Assembly (NCBI GenBank): GCA_038496675.1
Contig: CM076663.1
Span: forward strand, 11,486,919 to 11,550,918
Length of the DNA: 64,000 nucleotides
From: Rachycentron canadum
Lineage: Eukaryota; Chordata; Actinopteri; Carangiformes; Rachycentridae
Reading direction: 5' to 3'
The notes beneath the pieces were generated by a model. The model was not told the DNA's origin and did not search any database. It saw nothing but the letters and a program-made list of their open reading frames with translations. The position numbers were made by a program, and so were the translations under genes. How positions within the stretch are numbered: position 1 is the first letter of the stretch; the number at the start of each line of letters is the position of its first letter. Below are positions 37,905-52,200 of the stretch, piece after piece.

Positions 37905-38165
37905 AGGGGTGGTTGTGCAGTGATTAGCACCGTTACCTCACAGCAAGAGGGCACTGGGTTCAAACCCTGGACCTGGGACTGCTCTAAAATTTACATGTTC
38001 TCCCTGTGCCTGTGTGGGTTCTCTCCAGTGTCTGGGTTAGTTGGAGACTGTAAATGTTTGTATGTTTCTATTTATTGGCCCTGAGGGAGACAGGAGATCT
38101 GTCCAGGATGTACCTTGCTCCAGTCCCCCTGTGACCCCGATGGATTTCACATGGAGTGTGAACTG
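37905..38165. repeat. Dispersed teleost repeat, copy 2 (inverted relative to copy 1)
   Basis: It reads GGTGGTTGTGCAGTGATTAG, CCTCACAGCAAGAGGGC, TGGGTTCAAACCCTGG (a tRNA-type B-box-like motif), ATGTTCTCCCTGTGCC, TTGGCCCTGAGG and GTCCAGGATGTACC. This is the same abundant fish element as at 27300-27560 in the other orientation. The B-box-like motif suggests a tRNA-related SINE head. Confidence 0.65.
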
Positions 38166-38584
38166 AATTCTCTCTTTCTAGTTACTTTCCAAATTATTCA
38201 AATAATATAAATGAAACTTTCAATTTCGCTAACATACAATTTCACAAAAAGCCACGAAAATTAGGCAGTTGTGCCAAAGTGTTCAATATTAAATAATTCA
38301 GCTCATTACCATCAAAATTACTTTAATCACTTGAATTCTTGCATCAGTTCATTTTATTTTATTACAGAAACGTTCATGTTGACAATCGTTTAGTTGCAGT
38401 GGGTTTAATTTTTGTCTCATTTCATGTCACTATGGGCTTGTGTTCACTGTTAAACTAAGAATGCTAAAGCAACAAGAGAAAACAGTGAGTTCAGTCTTGA
38501 TATATTTCCTCGGTTAATTATTTGCTTATACTCCCCCATTGGCATGACTTATTTATTTCATTTTGTCTCTATAATTTGTCCGAT

Positions 38585-38911
38585 ATTGACACTTTGGGAT
38601 CCCACACAACAAAACCAACCAGTGATCCCGGACAACCGACCAATCAGGTGAGAGCCCTCGGTGTGACAGTTGGTGTCGAGCATGCGCAGTGGCCTTTTCT
38701 CTTTGGCAGCAACAACAACATACTGAACGGACCCAGTCAGTCTCGCCCCTCCGCTCTCGGCAGCATCACCGTCGTCCCCGCCGGGTCCTGTGGCAGAGAG
38801 GATGGTCCAGCGGGAAAGCAGTCGAAGGGTGCGAATGACAGTGATAAGATAATGGCCCTCGGTTTTCGCGTGTTTCCGTGTGTGCGACTGGTGACCGAGT
38901 GAAACGACCGT
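38585..38911 (+). promoter_or_regulatory. ankib1: ankib1 CpG promoter and candidate non-coding first exon
   Basis: CpG-dense sequence contains a CCAAT box (CCAATCAG, 38640-38647) and an NRF1-like GCATGCGCA (38680-38688). A strong donor, CCGT|GTAAGT, lies at 38911/38912. This would be the end of a non-coding exon 1 splicing to the acceptor at 42256. CpG richness continues to about 39130. Confidence 0.65.
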
Positions 38912-40918
38912 GTAAGTAAAACGGCTGATCCGTGGTGTTGTCCTGCTGTAGTTGAGGCTAACACAACGCGCTAACGTAAACCTGAGGGAGGCGGTTTGCT
39001 AGCTCCGCTAACGGCAGTAAGGTAGGCTTGCCCTGGGTGTTAACGTTTTCCCCACGGCTCCGTTTACAGCCCCGGGGAAACGTTGACACCATCATAGGTA
39101 ACGCGTTTTACCGGACAGCGAGCACCTCACAGCCGCTTCCCAGTTGGGTTAGTTATTCACAGAGACTGTCAGTGTGTTGAACAAAGGAGCTTTAACCGAG
39201 GGGCCGCATGGACAGAAACATGCAAAGAGAAGTCGGCTGCTGTTTGTTTTGTGCTCCATTTCATGCTGACACACTTCTTCAGGGGTAACCACACGAGGTC
39301 TGACCTGAATATTTAGCTGATACATGGTGACCGAGCTAATTATGGTGAATGCCAAGTGATTTTTGAAGTTGAACTCTACCTCATTATGCAGTTCTTGCCT
39401 GCCTTTGTCTCTCTCACAGAAGTTTTATATCTCCTTTGACCACCTGACTTTGTCCACCCAGCTGTTTATACAGCAGCACGATCCACCCATACTTTTAGTG
39501 GAGTTAATGTGTATCAGCTGACTGCAAGTTGCAACTGCAACTGCACCAGAGAGGTTGGCTTTTGTTGTAAAGTTATGCTATGATGTTTGTAGCAAGCAGA
39601 GTAGCAACTGTAGATGTGACTTTCACGGTGCTGGCATTAAGGATGAGATGCTGCCTTCTTGTATGTAAAGTCTACAATCAATCATAACAGTAGCTGAGTA
39701 TAACTAAACAGTGGAAACTTGCACAGAGCTGAGATACACACAAGAATGATATCAATATCTTGGTTTGACGGATAGCTTCTGTGGTGGGACTGCAGCCAAT
39801 CTTTCAGCGACTTTTTAATAATATTCAGTCATTTTAATCATTCATTTATCAAAACTGACAGACACTCTTAAGTTACATCTGCTCTAAAGTGCTGATTTGC
39901 TTTTTTTCCCCCTCTGCATTGGAGTTATGGACCGCTGGTCAGGCAGAACAAGTGTTTGTGCTTTAGGAAGTTGTGACAGGCATTTTTCACCATTTTCTGA
40001 CATTATGTTTTCCAAACAATTACTTGATTATTCAAAGAAATAATTGTTACATTTACTGGTAATGAAAAAGAACTGTTGCCACAATGCAGGTAAATCCTAT
40101 CATCTCTGGTTAGAAATCAGTGAAATTGACTCCACACAGTTTCCCAAGACATTTGGTAGTGTTGTCAAATGTTTTCTTTTGTTTGACCAACAATCAAAAA
40201 ATATTCATATGTATGTACATGCCATACATGTTTTTGCTTGAAAAATAATTAGTTACTGTTCATTTCCTGAGGATCATTTTAGCTTGAACACCACTCACAC
40301 CCAAAGTATCATCATAAATTGCCATATTTGTTGGAAAATATTGTGATGCTTGCTATTGTGTGTATCACTGGGTGGGTTCAGAAACCAAGGGTTCTCGTAA
40401 ACAGGAATCATCAGACCAGATTCATGTGTTTGGGATTTGTCAGCTCATGAGTCATTCAGTCTTGATGATCATGATGCCTAAAATGGGGAAGTATATATGT
40501 ACCAGAGACTGCTTTTGTGTATGTGGTATGAGTGTAACTTAAAATTGTTAATTTTCAAACTTATTTCAAAAACATACTTGTATGTGTTAGTGTCCAGTCA
40601 AAAAGGAAGAAACCACTTTCCTAAGCTTTACTCCACCCGACCACCAAATGACATGTAGGCTCTAAGAGCTTTCATAATAGTAGATAATTACACTGTCGCA
40701 GCCAAATGCAAACAGCAGAACTTGCGATCCTGGAATTCCAAAGTTCCTCCATGTCCAAACTTCCTGTCCTTATTTAGTATGAGAGACTGGCAGAGATACA
40801 CAGTGGAGTGGAGTGAAGTGAACTGGAAGTAAACCAGTGTGCACAAAACAGAGAGCCAAGCAGACAGACTGACCTATTAACTATAGTAAACTCCCATCAC
40901 CACCCCTCCAGACACACA

Positions 40919-40996
<78 letters not shown>

Positions 40997-42256
40997 CCAA
41001 GGTCCAGTCTACTGCATCCATCAAAGGAGCAGAACTTACAAAATGTTGGCTATTATTCCTAGTGGCAGCAGCTTCTGTGAACCCGTATGTCTCCGTCTGT
41101 CAGTGTGTGTTTTTCCTGTCTGTCACTGCATAGAATTGGGAGGCAGAAGAGGGGAGGCAGCCAGCCACGTTATTCAAATGTTCCAGAGACTGGCCAGCCA
41201 GTGGCCAACTGTAGCTGGGCTAAAAGAGGCTCTTTGTGAGGGCCAGACAGATGGCCATAGAATGAAGACTGTAATGATCTCAACGGCCCAATACACACAC
41301 AGGCACATGCACTCACTCCACTCAGAATGCATTGGTTTGTGTGTGTTAAAGACAGGACAAGCTGTGTGTGAGAGAGAGAAAGAAAGAAAAGAGTAGAGTA
41401 TGGGAATACTTGAAGGAAATGAGGCAGAACACATTGATAATGATAGTGATTATGAACAATATCTGACAAGAGTGTTTGTTTGTTTCCTATGTTGGTTCTG
41501 TCTCACTGCACTGTTATTACTTTTGTGTTGCATGTCATTATTATTTTTGAGATTTAAGAACTGCTTGTCATGCCAGTTAAGTGAGTTTAAAATTCATTGG
41601 AGGATGAGGAAGATTATTCAAAGATCATGATAGCATGTGAATCAACAGGAGGTTTATAAGCTGTTGCCTGGGTGAGTAAACTCAGCTATAGCAGCCATAG
41701 CTGTGATTCTTGTAATTCTTTGGTTAAGTGCTTGAGAGCCAAAGTAAAAAACTGGTTTTGTCCCAGTGTATTAGTGCTGCATGGTTGAACACACATTCAG
41801 ACTCATATCTTCTGTGGCAGACAAGCATGTAAACAGCTAATATATGCAAATTCTCGCAGTGGGCAGCTGAGGTAATATTGACCATGCCTTTCATCAACTG
41901 TCTAACAAATCAATGGCTTGGATATCATTAACTTTACTCTCCGACCTGTCCCCTTTATAATTATCTCTCTGTCTTTCTTGCTTCTTTCTTCTGACCCTGT
42001 TTTTTCTCTATTTCCTGTACGATAAGATTCTTGCTGCAGCACATCAACTGATCAATGATTGGACTGATTGATCCTCACTCTCTTTGTCTCTCTCCATCCA
42101 TCTTTCTCCCTACTTCTTAACCTCCCATCTTCTGTCTTGTTATTTTTCTCTCCTTTTCCCTACCTTAATTTTCCATCCATTTTAATTCTTTCCTCTTCTC
42201 CTGCCCCTCTTTCCATCGTCCTTTTCCTCTAATCAGTTTCTCTCTCTTGCTTACAG
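38912..42256 (+). other. ankib1: ankib1 intron 1 (no coding exon seen)
   Basis: AT-rich intron sequence with a (CA)n microsatellite at 40921-40994 and a pyrimidine-rich stretch (about 41940-42256) leading to the acceptor TTGCTTACAG. No other supported feature. Confidence 0.6.
40921..40994. repeat. (CA)n microsatellite
   Basis: Pure CA repeat of 74 bp. Confidence 0.97.
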
Positions 42257-42309
42257 GGCAGAGAAACACTGAACCATGTTGCTGTAGGTTTTGACCTGTG
42301 GTGAACGGG

Positions 42310-42342
<33 letters not shown>

Positions 42343-42436
42343 GGGAGGGAAGGAGGCAGGGAGGCATAGGCTGGCAGGCAGACAGGCGGGCATCTGCCAC
42401 AGCTCCCATTAGGAGGCCTTTTGCAAGCTTGAAGCC
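42257..42436 (+). other. ankib1: ankib1 5' leader with a three-codon uORF and GGA-rich tract
   Basis: The exon starts after TTGCTTACAG. An upstream ATG at 42276 encodes Met-Leu-Leu-stop (42276-42287). A nearly pure purine tract of GGA/GAA repeats covers 42305-42363 and could form G-rich structure in the mRNA. Both precede the main start at 42437. Confidence 0.6.
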
Positions 42437-43104
42437 ATGGGCAACACAGCCACCAAGTTCCGCAAGGCCCTGGTGAGCGGCGACGAGGCCCTGGCCTGGC
42501 AGCTGTATGAGGGCAACCCTCAGTTCAGGGACGGCCTGGACCCGAATGCATCGTACGGAGAGCAGTACCAGCACAACACAGCTCTGCACTATGTCTGCCG
42601 CCATGCCATGACACGTCTGCTCAGGTAAAGAGCTTTTTTTTTTTTGGTATGGATTTGTTTGAGTAGTCAATTGAATTTGAATTTTTGAGACTGGGGTTTA
42701 TAATGTAGTTAAGCAGTTATCTAATACAGTTACAAAGACAGTGAGTCATATTGAATTGAATAAAAATTAGCAGTGTGTCAGATTTAATAGATTTCTTAGT
42801 CACCATTTTTAAAATTGCGCTTTTAAGGCACATAAAGTAACTTACTATTCAGAGGTCCAAAGAGGCCATTTGCCTAGAGTATATTGTCACATTGTGTAAA
42901 TGCTGTTACAAAGACACAGCAAACTACAACTTCAAAAATGACCAATGACTTCAATGAGCACATGTGAACATCTCAACCAAAATAAGCTTTTACATATGAT
43001 TTTCATAGTGCTTGTAGCCATCAGCATGTGTTGTGAAATAGTCTTCCCTAGAAATACCTATCTGAAGAATAATTAATGATGTCATCAGGGTTACCTTGAA
43101 ATGG

Positions 43105-43139
<35 letters not shown>

Positions 43140-43235
43140 AGAAATTCTGCATCACTACAAACTTAGAAATCATGGGAAGTTCTGAGCACCTAGAACAGGG
43201 TGTGATGAAACACTAACGAGTTGCAATCTGGCAAT

Positions 43236-43267
<32 letters not shown>

Positions 43268-46200
43268 AACCATAAAGAAGAATGACTGAATCTCACACAA
43301 GCTAATAGTAAGGGGTCAAACTAAAAAACATATGGAGTACAAGACCCCAGTGTGTCATTTTACCCCCTGCAGGGATAATCAGACTGTTGGCCATGACTGA
43401 GACAGCTGATTCAGTGACTCAATAGCAGTCCTCACCTGCTCCTCCTCCTTCCACTCTTCCACTCTCTTGCCCTTTCTTTGCATGATTACGGAGCGGGGTC
43501 AGAGGAAGCTGTTTGAAAAGGCCAGTCAAGTATCTGTGCATCTGCATGTGCACACACGTGCATGTGTGTTTTGAGGGGGAAACTGTGACTCCACAACTGT
43601 TAAACGTGTCCAAGTCTGTGAATATAGCACAGTGAATCAATTGGTGTGCTATTTGTGTCCCTTCCCACTAACCTATAATGGGCCAGAGAGGCGTGCTGAA
43701 CGGAGCCCTTGGCTCCTGATAAGTATCAGAGGAAATGCTTCTTTGTTCCAACAGCTCGATTGGACAGAGGCAATCAGATAGACAGCTGAGAAATCTCAGA
43801 CAAAATAAAGACTCAAGGAGGATGTGCGTGGGCTGGTAGATACAGAGTCTGTTTTTCAGATTATTTTTAACATGTATCTGCTTCATGTTTATTTGCTCTC
43901 CTGTAGTCGCCTCAGTGGGTTGTATTGGCTGTTGTACTTTGAGATGTGCAAAGTGGGAAATCACAAGTAGACCTATTACTGGAAAAATGGGTGTAGTTCA
44001 GGAAGTGTAACCCTTCCTCCACAACAACTGAATACACAGTCTTAGAAACATGTAAATATCAACTCTCAAATTTGTGAAACAAAATTCACCTAAATGTTGA
44101 TGAAATGAACAGCTTTGACTTGACAATTGTAGCAAAACTTGATGTCCCTGAGCCTGTTGTTTCTAGTAGACTGTGATATTAGGGCCATCCATCCTGAATG
44201 TGTGTGTATGTAGAGGTGGGGGTTGTTGGGTTGTAGTTGAGAAGGGAATAATTAGTGATTATTGCTGTGCGTGTGAATTGGTGGTGAATTGGCGGTGCAC
44301 TGTCATGAGTGGAGGCTGCTGGGGCTTGTAGCTGACAGGATAAGAAGGTCAAAAGTGGAAGAGCAGGAGAGCAGTGGAAGAATAGGCTGAAAGGCTGCAC
44401 AATAAGGAAACATTCAAACACTAATTCAGTGGCTACTGCTGTGTCCAAATTGCAGAGAGAGCTGAGAGGGAGATGTTTTACCTTATTAATTTGTTTGTTT
44501 GTTTAATTAACCAGATGGAATCCTATGATGTCCTATTATTTCCTTTTTGGTTGGTTCTAACATTCTGAGGAGGCCTTTTTAAATGCCCATGTTATCACCA
44601 CTGATGAAAAAGAAAAACATTTTTTCTTTACAGTTTAACATGCAGCTGCCAAATGCAAGAATTTAAAAAAAGAACACAGTAGAAGTGGAGAAAAAATAAG
44701 TATAGGATAGAAAAAAGCAGAGAAAGAAAGAGAATAGGTAGAGCCAAATATAAGTGGAAAGCTAATCAGTAAATGGACATTTTGACAGACAAGGAGCAGA
44801 GAAAAGCCATTCACTAAAGAGAACTGCAACCACAGCCGGGCTCCTGGTGCAACTGGCACATCCATCACCATCGGAGTGTGTGTGTGTCTTTGTGCACCCG
44901 CCAGCCAGCATGTCCATTATCTCAGAGATGTAAAACAGAAAAAGTCAATATTCAGCCTTATTTCTTCTCTTCCCTCTCTTACCAACTAACACTCATCTCA
45001 CAGTCCATCTCACTACCATACTTTGTCCACCCCCCCATCCTCAACATCTCTCCATCTTTCTTAAGTGAGCTTTACTTTTCTTTTTTACTTTACTTCTCTA
45101 CCCTCTCTTTCCACCTCAGATTTGAGCCTTTTTTCCACTTCACTGCTAAACATTGCTGCTTCTCCTCTTGTACTTTGCATGGATCTTGTAGGTCCTTCCT
45201 GTTCAGCAAAGAGGGGAACCCCAACAAGCGTAATGTGCACAATGAGACGTGCCTCCATGTGCTGTGCCAAGGCCCGCAGATCCTACTGTTGCCAGAGGGA
45301 GCACTGTCACCACGACTTGCCCGACCCCAGAGGGACGAGCAGCGCCGTGCGGACTGCCTGCAGGTACAAACAATTGCAAAGGCAAAGATAGTTTAGTATA
45401 CTTACTTACATGGTGGTGTGTAAAAGGTGTATTGTATTAAGTCATTGCTTTTATTGAGGTTGACAGACAAATAATGTGTGCATGTATCTGTGGGTTCCCC
45501 CACTGACAGATGATCCTAAGCTGGACTGGGGCCAGGCTGGAGGGAGGCCAATATGAGAAGGCCAATGTCAACGCCACCGACAACCACCACAGCACCTGTC
45601 TGCACTACGCTGCCGCTGCAGGCATGAAGAGCTGTGTGGAGGTGAGACGAAGTGCTCTGAAATTCAAACTCACATTAGGATAAGACATCATCTGTGTGTG
45701 GCAGATCTGTCTATGTTCTTGAAGATTGGATTTGGCAAAGATCTTACATCCAGTTAAATCTGTAGGCTGAGCATTATGCCTATCCTTCCACAGAGAGCAT
45801 CTGCTTTGTGTTTTATTACTGTAAGATCCAAGTAGCACCTCCTCTTGTTTTTAAAGCTTTTGGAGTAGGAAGAAAATCCACTCCTTGAATGAAAAGAACA
45901 TTGAGCTCAGCTCTGATAGTGACAGCCTGGGTTAAAAATGACCCAAATATTATCCTATAAAATAAAAAGTTTGAGTAAGTCTTTCTTCCCCTCCACATTC
46001 TCTTCTTTCATCTTTTATTCTACCTTTCATAAACTGATCTCTTTCTGGATGCACATCTCAACCCATTTCACTAAATGCCCTTTTCGTCCTACCTTGCCCC
46101 CTTTCACTTTTATGCTGTCACTGTGTACTTCTACTTCTTATGTGTCTTGTTTGTTTTCTACCATAACATCTTTGTTTACTCCTTCTCCCCCCTCCCTCCC

Positions 46201-49200
46201 GTTTTCTCTTTGTCTGCTCCACTTGCTCTCGCCTCTGGCTTCCTTTGTTGTCTTCCTTTGCAAATTCCTTCAATTTCTTTTTCCCCTACAATATCCATTT
46301 CTCCACTTTCTTCTCTTTTCTTCTCTCCCTTCTCGTACCTCCTTCTAGCTGCTAATCCAGAGTGAGGCGGACCTTTTTGTGGAGGATGAGGACAAGCTGA
46401 CGCCATGTGACCATGCCGAGCGGCATCACCACACTGAGCTGGCCCTCAGCCTGGAGTCACAGATGGTTTTTTCCTCCTCTTCAGCTCAGCAGTCAAACAC
46501 AGACGCACATGGTGAAACCAACCTGCTGCAATACAAGGAGGTGAGACCACAGTTACAGGATCTGGGGGTTTCCTGCTGGCCTGACTTGTATAACTAAAGT
46601 GTTATTTTAATGCTTTTTAAAGTCACAGATCTAAGTCAGTGTTGTAACTTTAAAGCATCTGCTTCTTGCATTGCTGTTACAATGGTGGTATATTGCCAGG
46701 GAAATGCCTAATACAAATTTTGAACTCCAATAATATCAAATAAACTTGACTCAGAACTATGCCAGATCCCTTTTCCCATGTCAAGCAGTACATTAACACA
46801 AGTAGCCACTATTTCATTTTTGTGTTCTGCATGTCTCTTGGTGTTTGCATTTGTGGATAAACCAAGCAGTTTCAGAACAGAATTCTTACCATTCACCTTC
46901 AAATGTCACCAATCTCTGAACAAAATATTGTCCACAAACTGCATACTCCTTGCATCATGTTTTCCAGGATCTTAGTTAAGCAGAGGGCACCAGCACAGTC
47001 GTCTAGCAGTGCTGCTGCCAGCTGATAGCGGTTTGATCTTCAGTCCAGCATTCAAATCCATGCTAATACCTAATCTCTCTTTCCCACCCCAACCCCCGGT
47101 GCTCACCGCCCTACGTCCCAGTCCTTTTCGTTTTTCTGACATTATCATTTCCCTTAAATGTTTCTCAATCTTTTTTTTGTTCATTTTTTTCTCATAAATT
47201 CCTCACCTCACCTTTCCTCTGACATAGTTTTCCTCCCCGCTGTCTTTCATCTCTCCTTCCTCTTCCCTAATTTCTGTGAGTATATTTGTAATATAGTCAC
47301 ATTTTACTCACTGTGTCCTTTCAGCCTTACGAGGGACTGAAGCTTCAGGACCTCCGCAAGTTGAAGGACATGTTGATTGTGGAGACAGCAGACATGCTGC
47401 AAGCCCCCCTTTTCACTGCTGAGGCCCTGCTCCGAGCACATGGTGTGTATTTGTTTTATACGTAACTGACTAAACCTTATAGCACTTGAGTTTGATTGCA
47501 ATACTTATAACATAATGCATATATGTAGAATTTGTCTGTAGCTTAGTTTCTCCTATCTCCCTCAGACTGGGACAGAGAAAAGCTTCTGGAGGCCTGGATG
47601 TCAGATGCTGAGGGCTGCTGTCAGCGCTCAGGTGTCACCATGCCCACCCCACCACCCAGTGGCTACAACGCATGGGACACCCTACCCTCACCCCGCACCC
47701 CGAGGACCCCGCGCTCTCCCCTCACACTTACCCTGACCTCTCCCACTGATAGCTGCCTCACACCTGGGGAGGAGGGCCTGGCTACGGTGAGACAGTGATG
47801 ACTTAAATAGATTTGGTAATGTTTAAATTCCGTGATGCAGCAAATGTGTTTTGTTTGTGAATGAAATTATCTAGTTGAATAACATCAATAATTAGAGATT
47901 GTGGTGAAGGTTGTAGGGACAAGATTACTGAAAATCATAGCAACTTCCCTTGAGAGTCTTATGTTGTAAGTGAGAGCAGAGACAAGAAAGCCAAGTGTCT
48001 GACTTGTTTGATTACAGTGGGTTAATGTTTAATCTTCTTAAAGCACAAGAAGTCATAGGTCGTCTTTCAAGCAATTCTTCTTTCTGCTCCTTGTAGTTTT
48101 ACGTTGGCATCAACCTATTTACTGCTTTTGCTGTTGAGCCAGGTGCAATTACACATCCACCACTTGATCTCCATCATTTGTCTGCCTGCTATTCATGTCT
48201 GTGGTTTAACTCTCAGGCTCAAGCTGGTAGGCTGCTTCTACCTGAAGGACTTACATGTACATAAAAGACATTTGGGTGTTTTGGGCAATTAATGGATTTT
48301 AATATTACTTAAAAATATATATATTAAACAATATATGATGAAACAGTCATGTGTAAGTGTAAATCATGTGAATTGTCTCTCTTGTCTCCCTGCAGTGTGG
48401 AATCTGTCTCTGCTCTATCTCAGTCTTTGAGGACCCAGTGGACATGTCCTGTGGCCATGAGTTCTGCAGAGCCTGCTGGGAGGGGTAGGGGCCTTTGTTT
48501 GTGTGTAAATGTTCTTCAGTGTGTTATTAGATGTCCACACTATTTTTCTTCTGTGCATTTTTCTTACGTGTGCGTATGTCTTTTATTATCAGATTCCTCA
48601 ATGTAAAGATTCAGGAGGGTGATGCCCACAATATCTTCTGCCCCGCATATGAGTGTTATCAGTTGGTACCAGTGCATGTAATTGAGAGTGTGGTTTCCAG
48701 AGAAATGGATCAGCGATACTTGCAGTTTGACATCAAGGTAGAAACACACCATACACTCAGGCTTTACTTCCTGCTAAGTTCGTTTTGGGCATTCAACGCC
48801 TTACTACACATTGGTATGTAACTGGGTTTGTTTCCTCCAGTGTACACTCCTCACTTCTCACCCTTTTTTTCCCCAGGCCTTTGTTGAGAACAATCCTGCC
48901 ATCCGCTGGTGTCCTGCAGCGCGTTGTGAGCGGGCGGTGAGGCTCACCCGACCAGGCCCTGGGGACAGTGACCCACACAGCTTTCCACTGCTGCCTTCCC
49001 CGGCCGTTGATTGTGGAAAGGGTCACCTCTTCTGCTGGTACACTTCATGATTTATTGGCTGTATGCACACATGCAATTATGCTGCACATGGAGTTGTCTT
49101 AAAATACATCTAAACACATGTTTTAATGACATTGCTACTGATCTGCCCTTTAGCAAAACATGGCACATGACATGACACAAGTCTCCCTTGTTCAATAATG

Positions 49201-52200
49201 TTTAAGCTACCCTCTCTGTCTATTTTTCCACAGCTGGAGGAAGAACCCACTGTGTTGAACATGATCATCACTGTTCACTCAGGGCAGAGCATTATTAACC
49301 ATTAATCTTGTTTTTTGAAAACTACACTGTAAATGCTAGTTTTATTTGTCACAGGTCACAAAATTTACCTAAAAACTTAGATGAGGTAGCTATTTTTGTC
49401 TGTTGCCAGCCCAACAAAATACATGTTATCAGAAAATATGACTTCATTATTCTCCCACTCTTATCTTTCTAGGAAAGAATGACAGGTTGTCATACTCGTT
49501 TAGTCTTATTGCCTTGTAATTTACTATACCTCCCTGACTGTAGGGAGTGCCTTGGCGAGGCCCATGAGCCATGTGACTGTCAGATGTGGAGGAACTGGCT
49601 CCAGAAAGTCACAGAAATGAAGCCTGAGGAGTGTAAGTCTGTCCTGCATTGTTTTTGCTTCCAGGAATTTTCCGGTGTTGCCAGGGAACATTTAAGCAGC
49701 ACCTCAGTAATCTGGCACCACAGCAAAGCAGTTAACAGCAGCTGTCGGTGCAGCCTACCAGAATGTGTCTAATTTATTTTACAACATAGTGGCAGGTGTT
49801 CAGGTCATTGATATTGCCAAATGTGTGCATGTGTATGTTGGAGGGTGTATCTGCAAAGCAGGTGTGGGACAATTGAGATGTAGCTGAACTGTGTGTGTGT
49901 GCGTAAGTGACTGTGTGTACTTTCCACAGTGGCAGGTGTGAGTGAGGCCTATGAGGATGCTGCTAACTGCCTGTGGCTGTTGACCAACTCCAAACCATGT
50001 GCCAACTGCAAGTCACCCATTCAGAAGAATGAGGGCTGCAACCATATGCAGTGTGCCAAGGTATACATGCTAATCTCTTTGTCAGCATATTTTTATCCCA
50101 TTATGTACTTTATTTTTGTTTCAATTGTGAAAAACATCTTCTCTCTCACTCACTGTAGTGTAAGTATGATTTCTGCTGGATCTGTCTGGAGGAGTGGAAG
50201 AAGCACAGCTCATCAACAGGAGGCTACTATCGCTGTACTCGCTATGAGGTCATCCAACAGTTAGAGGAGCAGTCCAAGGAGATGACTGTAGAGGTACAGT
50301 AACACACAGTCATGAAATACAGAAGACACACTCTGTCGATCACGCACAGGCTCTCTGATAATACGTGTATGTGCTCTGCAGCATTTGATAAGTTCACACA
50401 GACTGATACACTCTCCAAGACGTGACTAGTATTTTGTTACAGGCAGAAAAGAAGCACAAAAGTTTTCAGGAGCTGGACCGTTTCATGCACTATTACACTC
50501 GCTTCAAGAACCATGAACACAGTTATAAGGTAATTTGCTCTCTCTATACACACACAGCTATTTCTAAAATTCTTGTGAATGCATACATCTGAATCTTAAG
50601 ATCAATAAATACATGTTCATTGTGTCCTCTCTGTCCATTAGTTGGAGCAGAAGCTGCTGAAAACAGCTAAAGAGAAGATGGAGCAGCTGAGCAGAGCCTT
50701 CATTTGCCGTAAATCTCTCTTTACAATGATCGCCACCTGTTTTTTGGGAAGAGCTGCAACAAAATGGTTAAATACCAAAATGTTTGTCAAAATTGCTACT
50801 ACTTGAGGAGAGCGTGGTTCCTTCAACCTCACACCAAAGATTTGGTTTTCTCATGATATATTAATCCTAATCACATTGGCTAGATTAACTGCTACAAGGA
50901 AATCAGAGACCATAATTGTCTCTGTATAAGTGTGTCTTTTCTGGTGCAGGTGAAGGCACTCCTCCAGACACACGGTTCATTGAGGACGGTGTGTGTGAGC
51001 TGCTGAAGACGCGGCGCGTACTGAAGTGCTCTTACCCATATGGCTTCTTCTTGCAGCAAGGCAGCACCCAGAAGGAGATATTTGAGCTGATGCAGGTAAT
51101 CTGATACATATTAGTCATGCATGCACTCTGTTAGAACAAGATTAACAACATTAGAGCTCCACTGGTGATCTTGCTGTTGGACCTCACAAGGTTAAAATGG
51201 TTTGAACAAAGTATTGTTTGTAGATTCTGTGACAATGTGACCGTTAGTTTATGTATTTTCATGCACCCATTTCAATATGTTGGCTACAATAAACAGGTCA
51301 GCAGTCAAAATCATTCTCATCCATTGAGGACAATTTATTAGATGATTAGCTAGATGCTGTTGAGCAACTGTAACCTTGAACGAGTGACCTACGCAACATG
51401 ACTTTAAGCTTTATTGTAGTATACATCCCGTCATGGTTCGCCACAATGGAACGCTATCCACATCAGGATTGAACTGCTGAATCAGTGATCAGCAGCCAAC
51501 CTGCTCTTCCACCTCAACCATCGCCCCTTTTTATGTATATAGCATACACTTTTCTGAATTGCCCAATATTTATAGGATTTATAAGATACTAAGTTAAGCT
51601 ACAATACCAAAGTACTTCTAATTAGTATTTATGATGCCTTAATAGTTAAAGGTTAATCTTTTCATTGCTTTTGTTTTAGCTGTTTTGTATTCTCATAACA
51701 AAGGACTAATCTAGTTTGCAGCATTGATGTGATAATGTTTTGTTATTTATTTTACATTGAAATGAGATTTGAGTGATTGAATTTAAGTACAGTTTAGCTT
51801 CTTTGCAAAAATATCTGAACCAACAGAGGTCCATTTCATCTACTTTTCAGACACTTATACAGGATTGAGATTGGATGAATGCTGCTTTGAGATAATCAGC
51901 TCATTACTTATTACAGCACAAGTTAAATGTGTGTTATTTATTTCTTCCCAGACCGACCTGGAGATGGTAGTGGAGGATCTGGCACAGAAGGTGAATCGGC
52001 CGTACCTGAGGACGCCGTGCCACAAGATAATCAGTGCTGCCCGGTTGGTCCAACAGAAGAGGCAGGAGTTCCTGGCATCTGTGGCCCGTGGTGTTGCTCC
52101 TAACGACTCCCCTGAGCTTCCCCGCAGGAAGTAAGTACACACACACTTCCACATAAACAAGATGTGGTCAAATTCTTTACACAGAAGAGACACTGGCAGA

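Noticed and set aside
41043..41469. Open frames on both strands next to the CA microsatellite
   Set aside because: No homology, no conserved splice context, and inside ankib1 intron 1.
42251..42670. Minus-strand frame of 139 residues
   Set aside because: Antisense of the ankib1 leader purine tract and first coding exon; no family resemblance.
44878..45396. 172-residue frame running into ankib1 exon 2
   Set aside because: The part before 45192 is pyrimidine-rich intron; the acceptor at 45191 and phase match to exon 1 explain the real coding part.
51380..51540. Possible old transposon fragment in ankib1 intron
   Set aside because: Slightly higher complexity than its surroundings, but I could find no terminal repeats or recognisable family.
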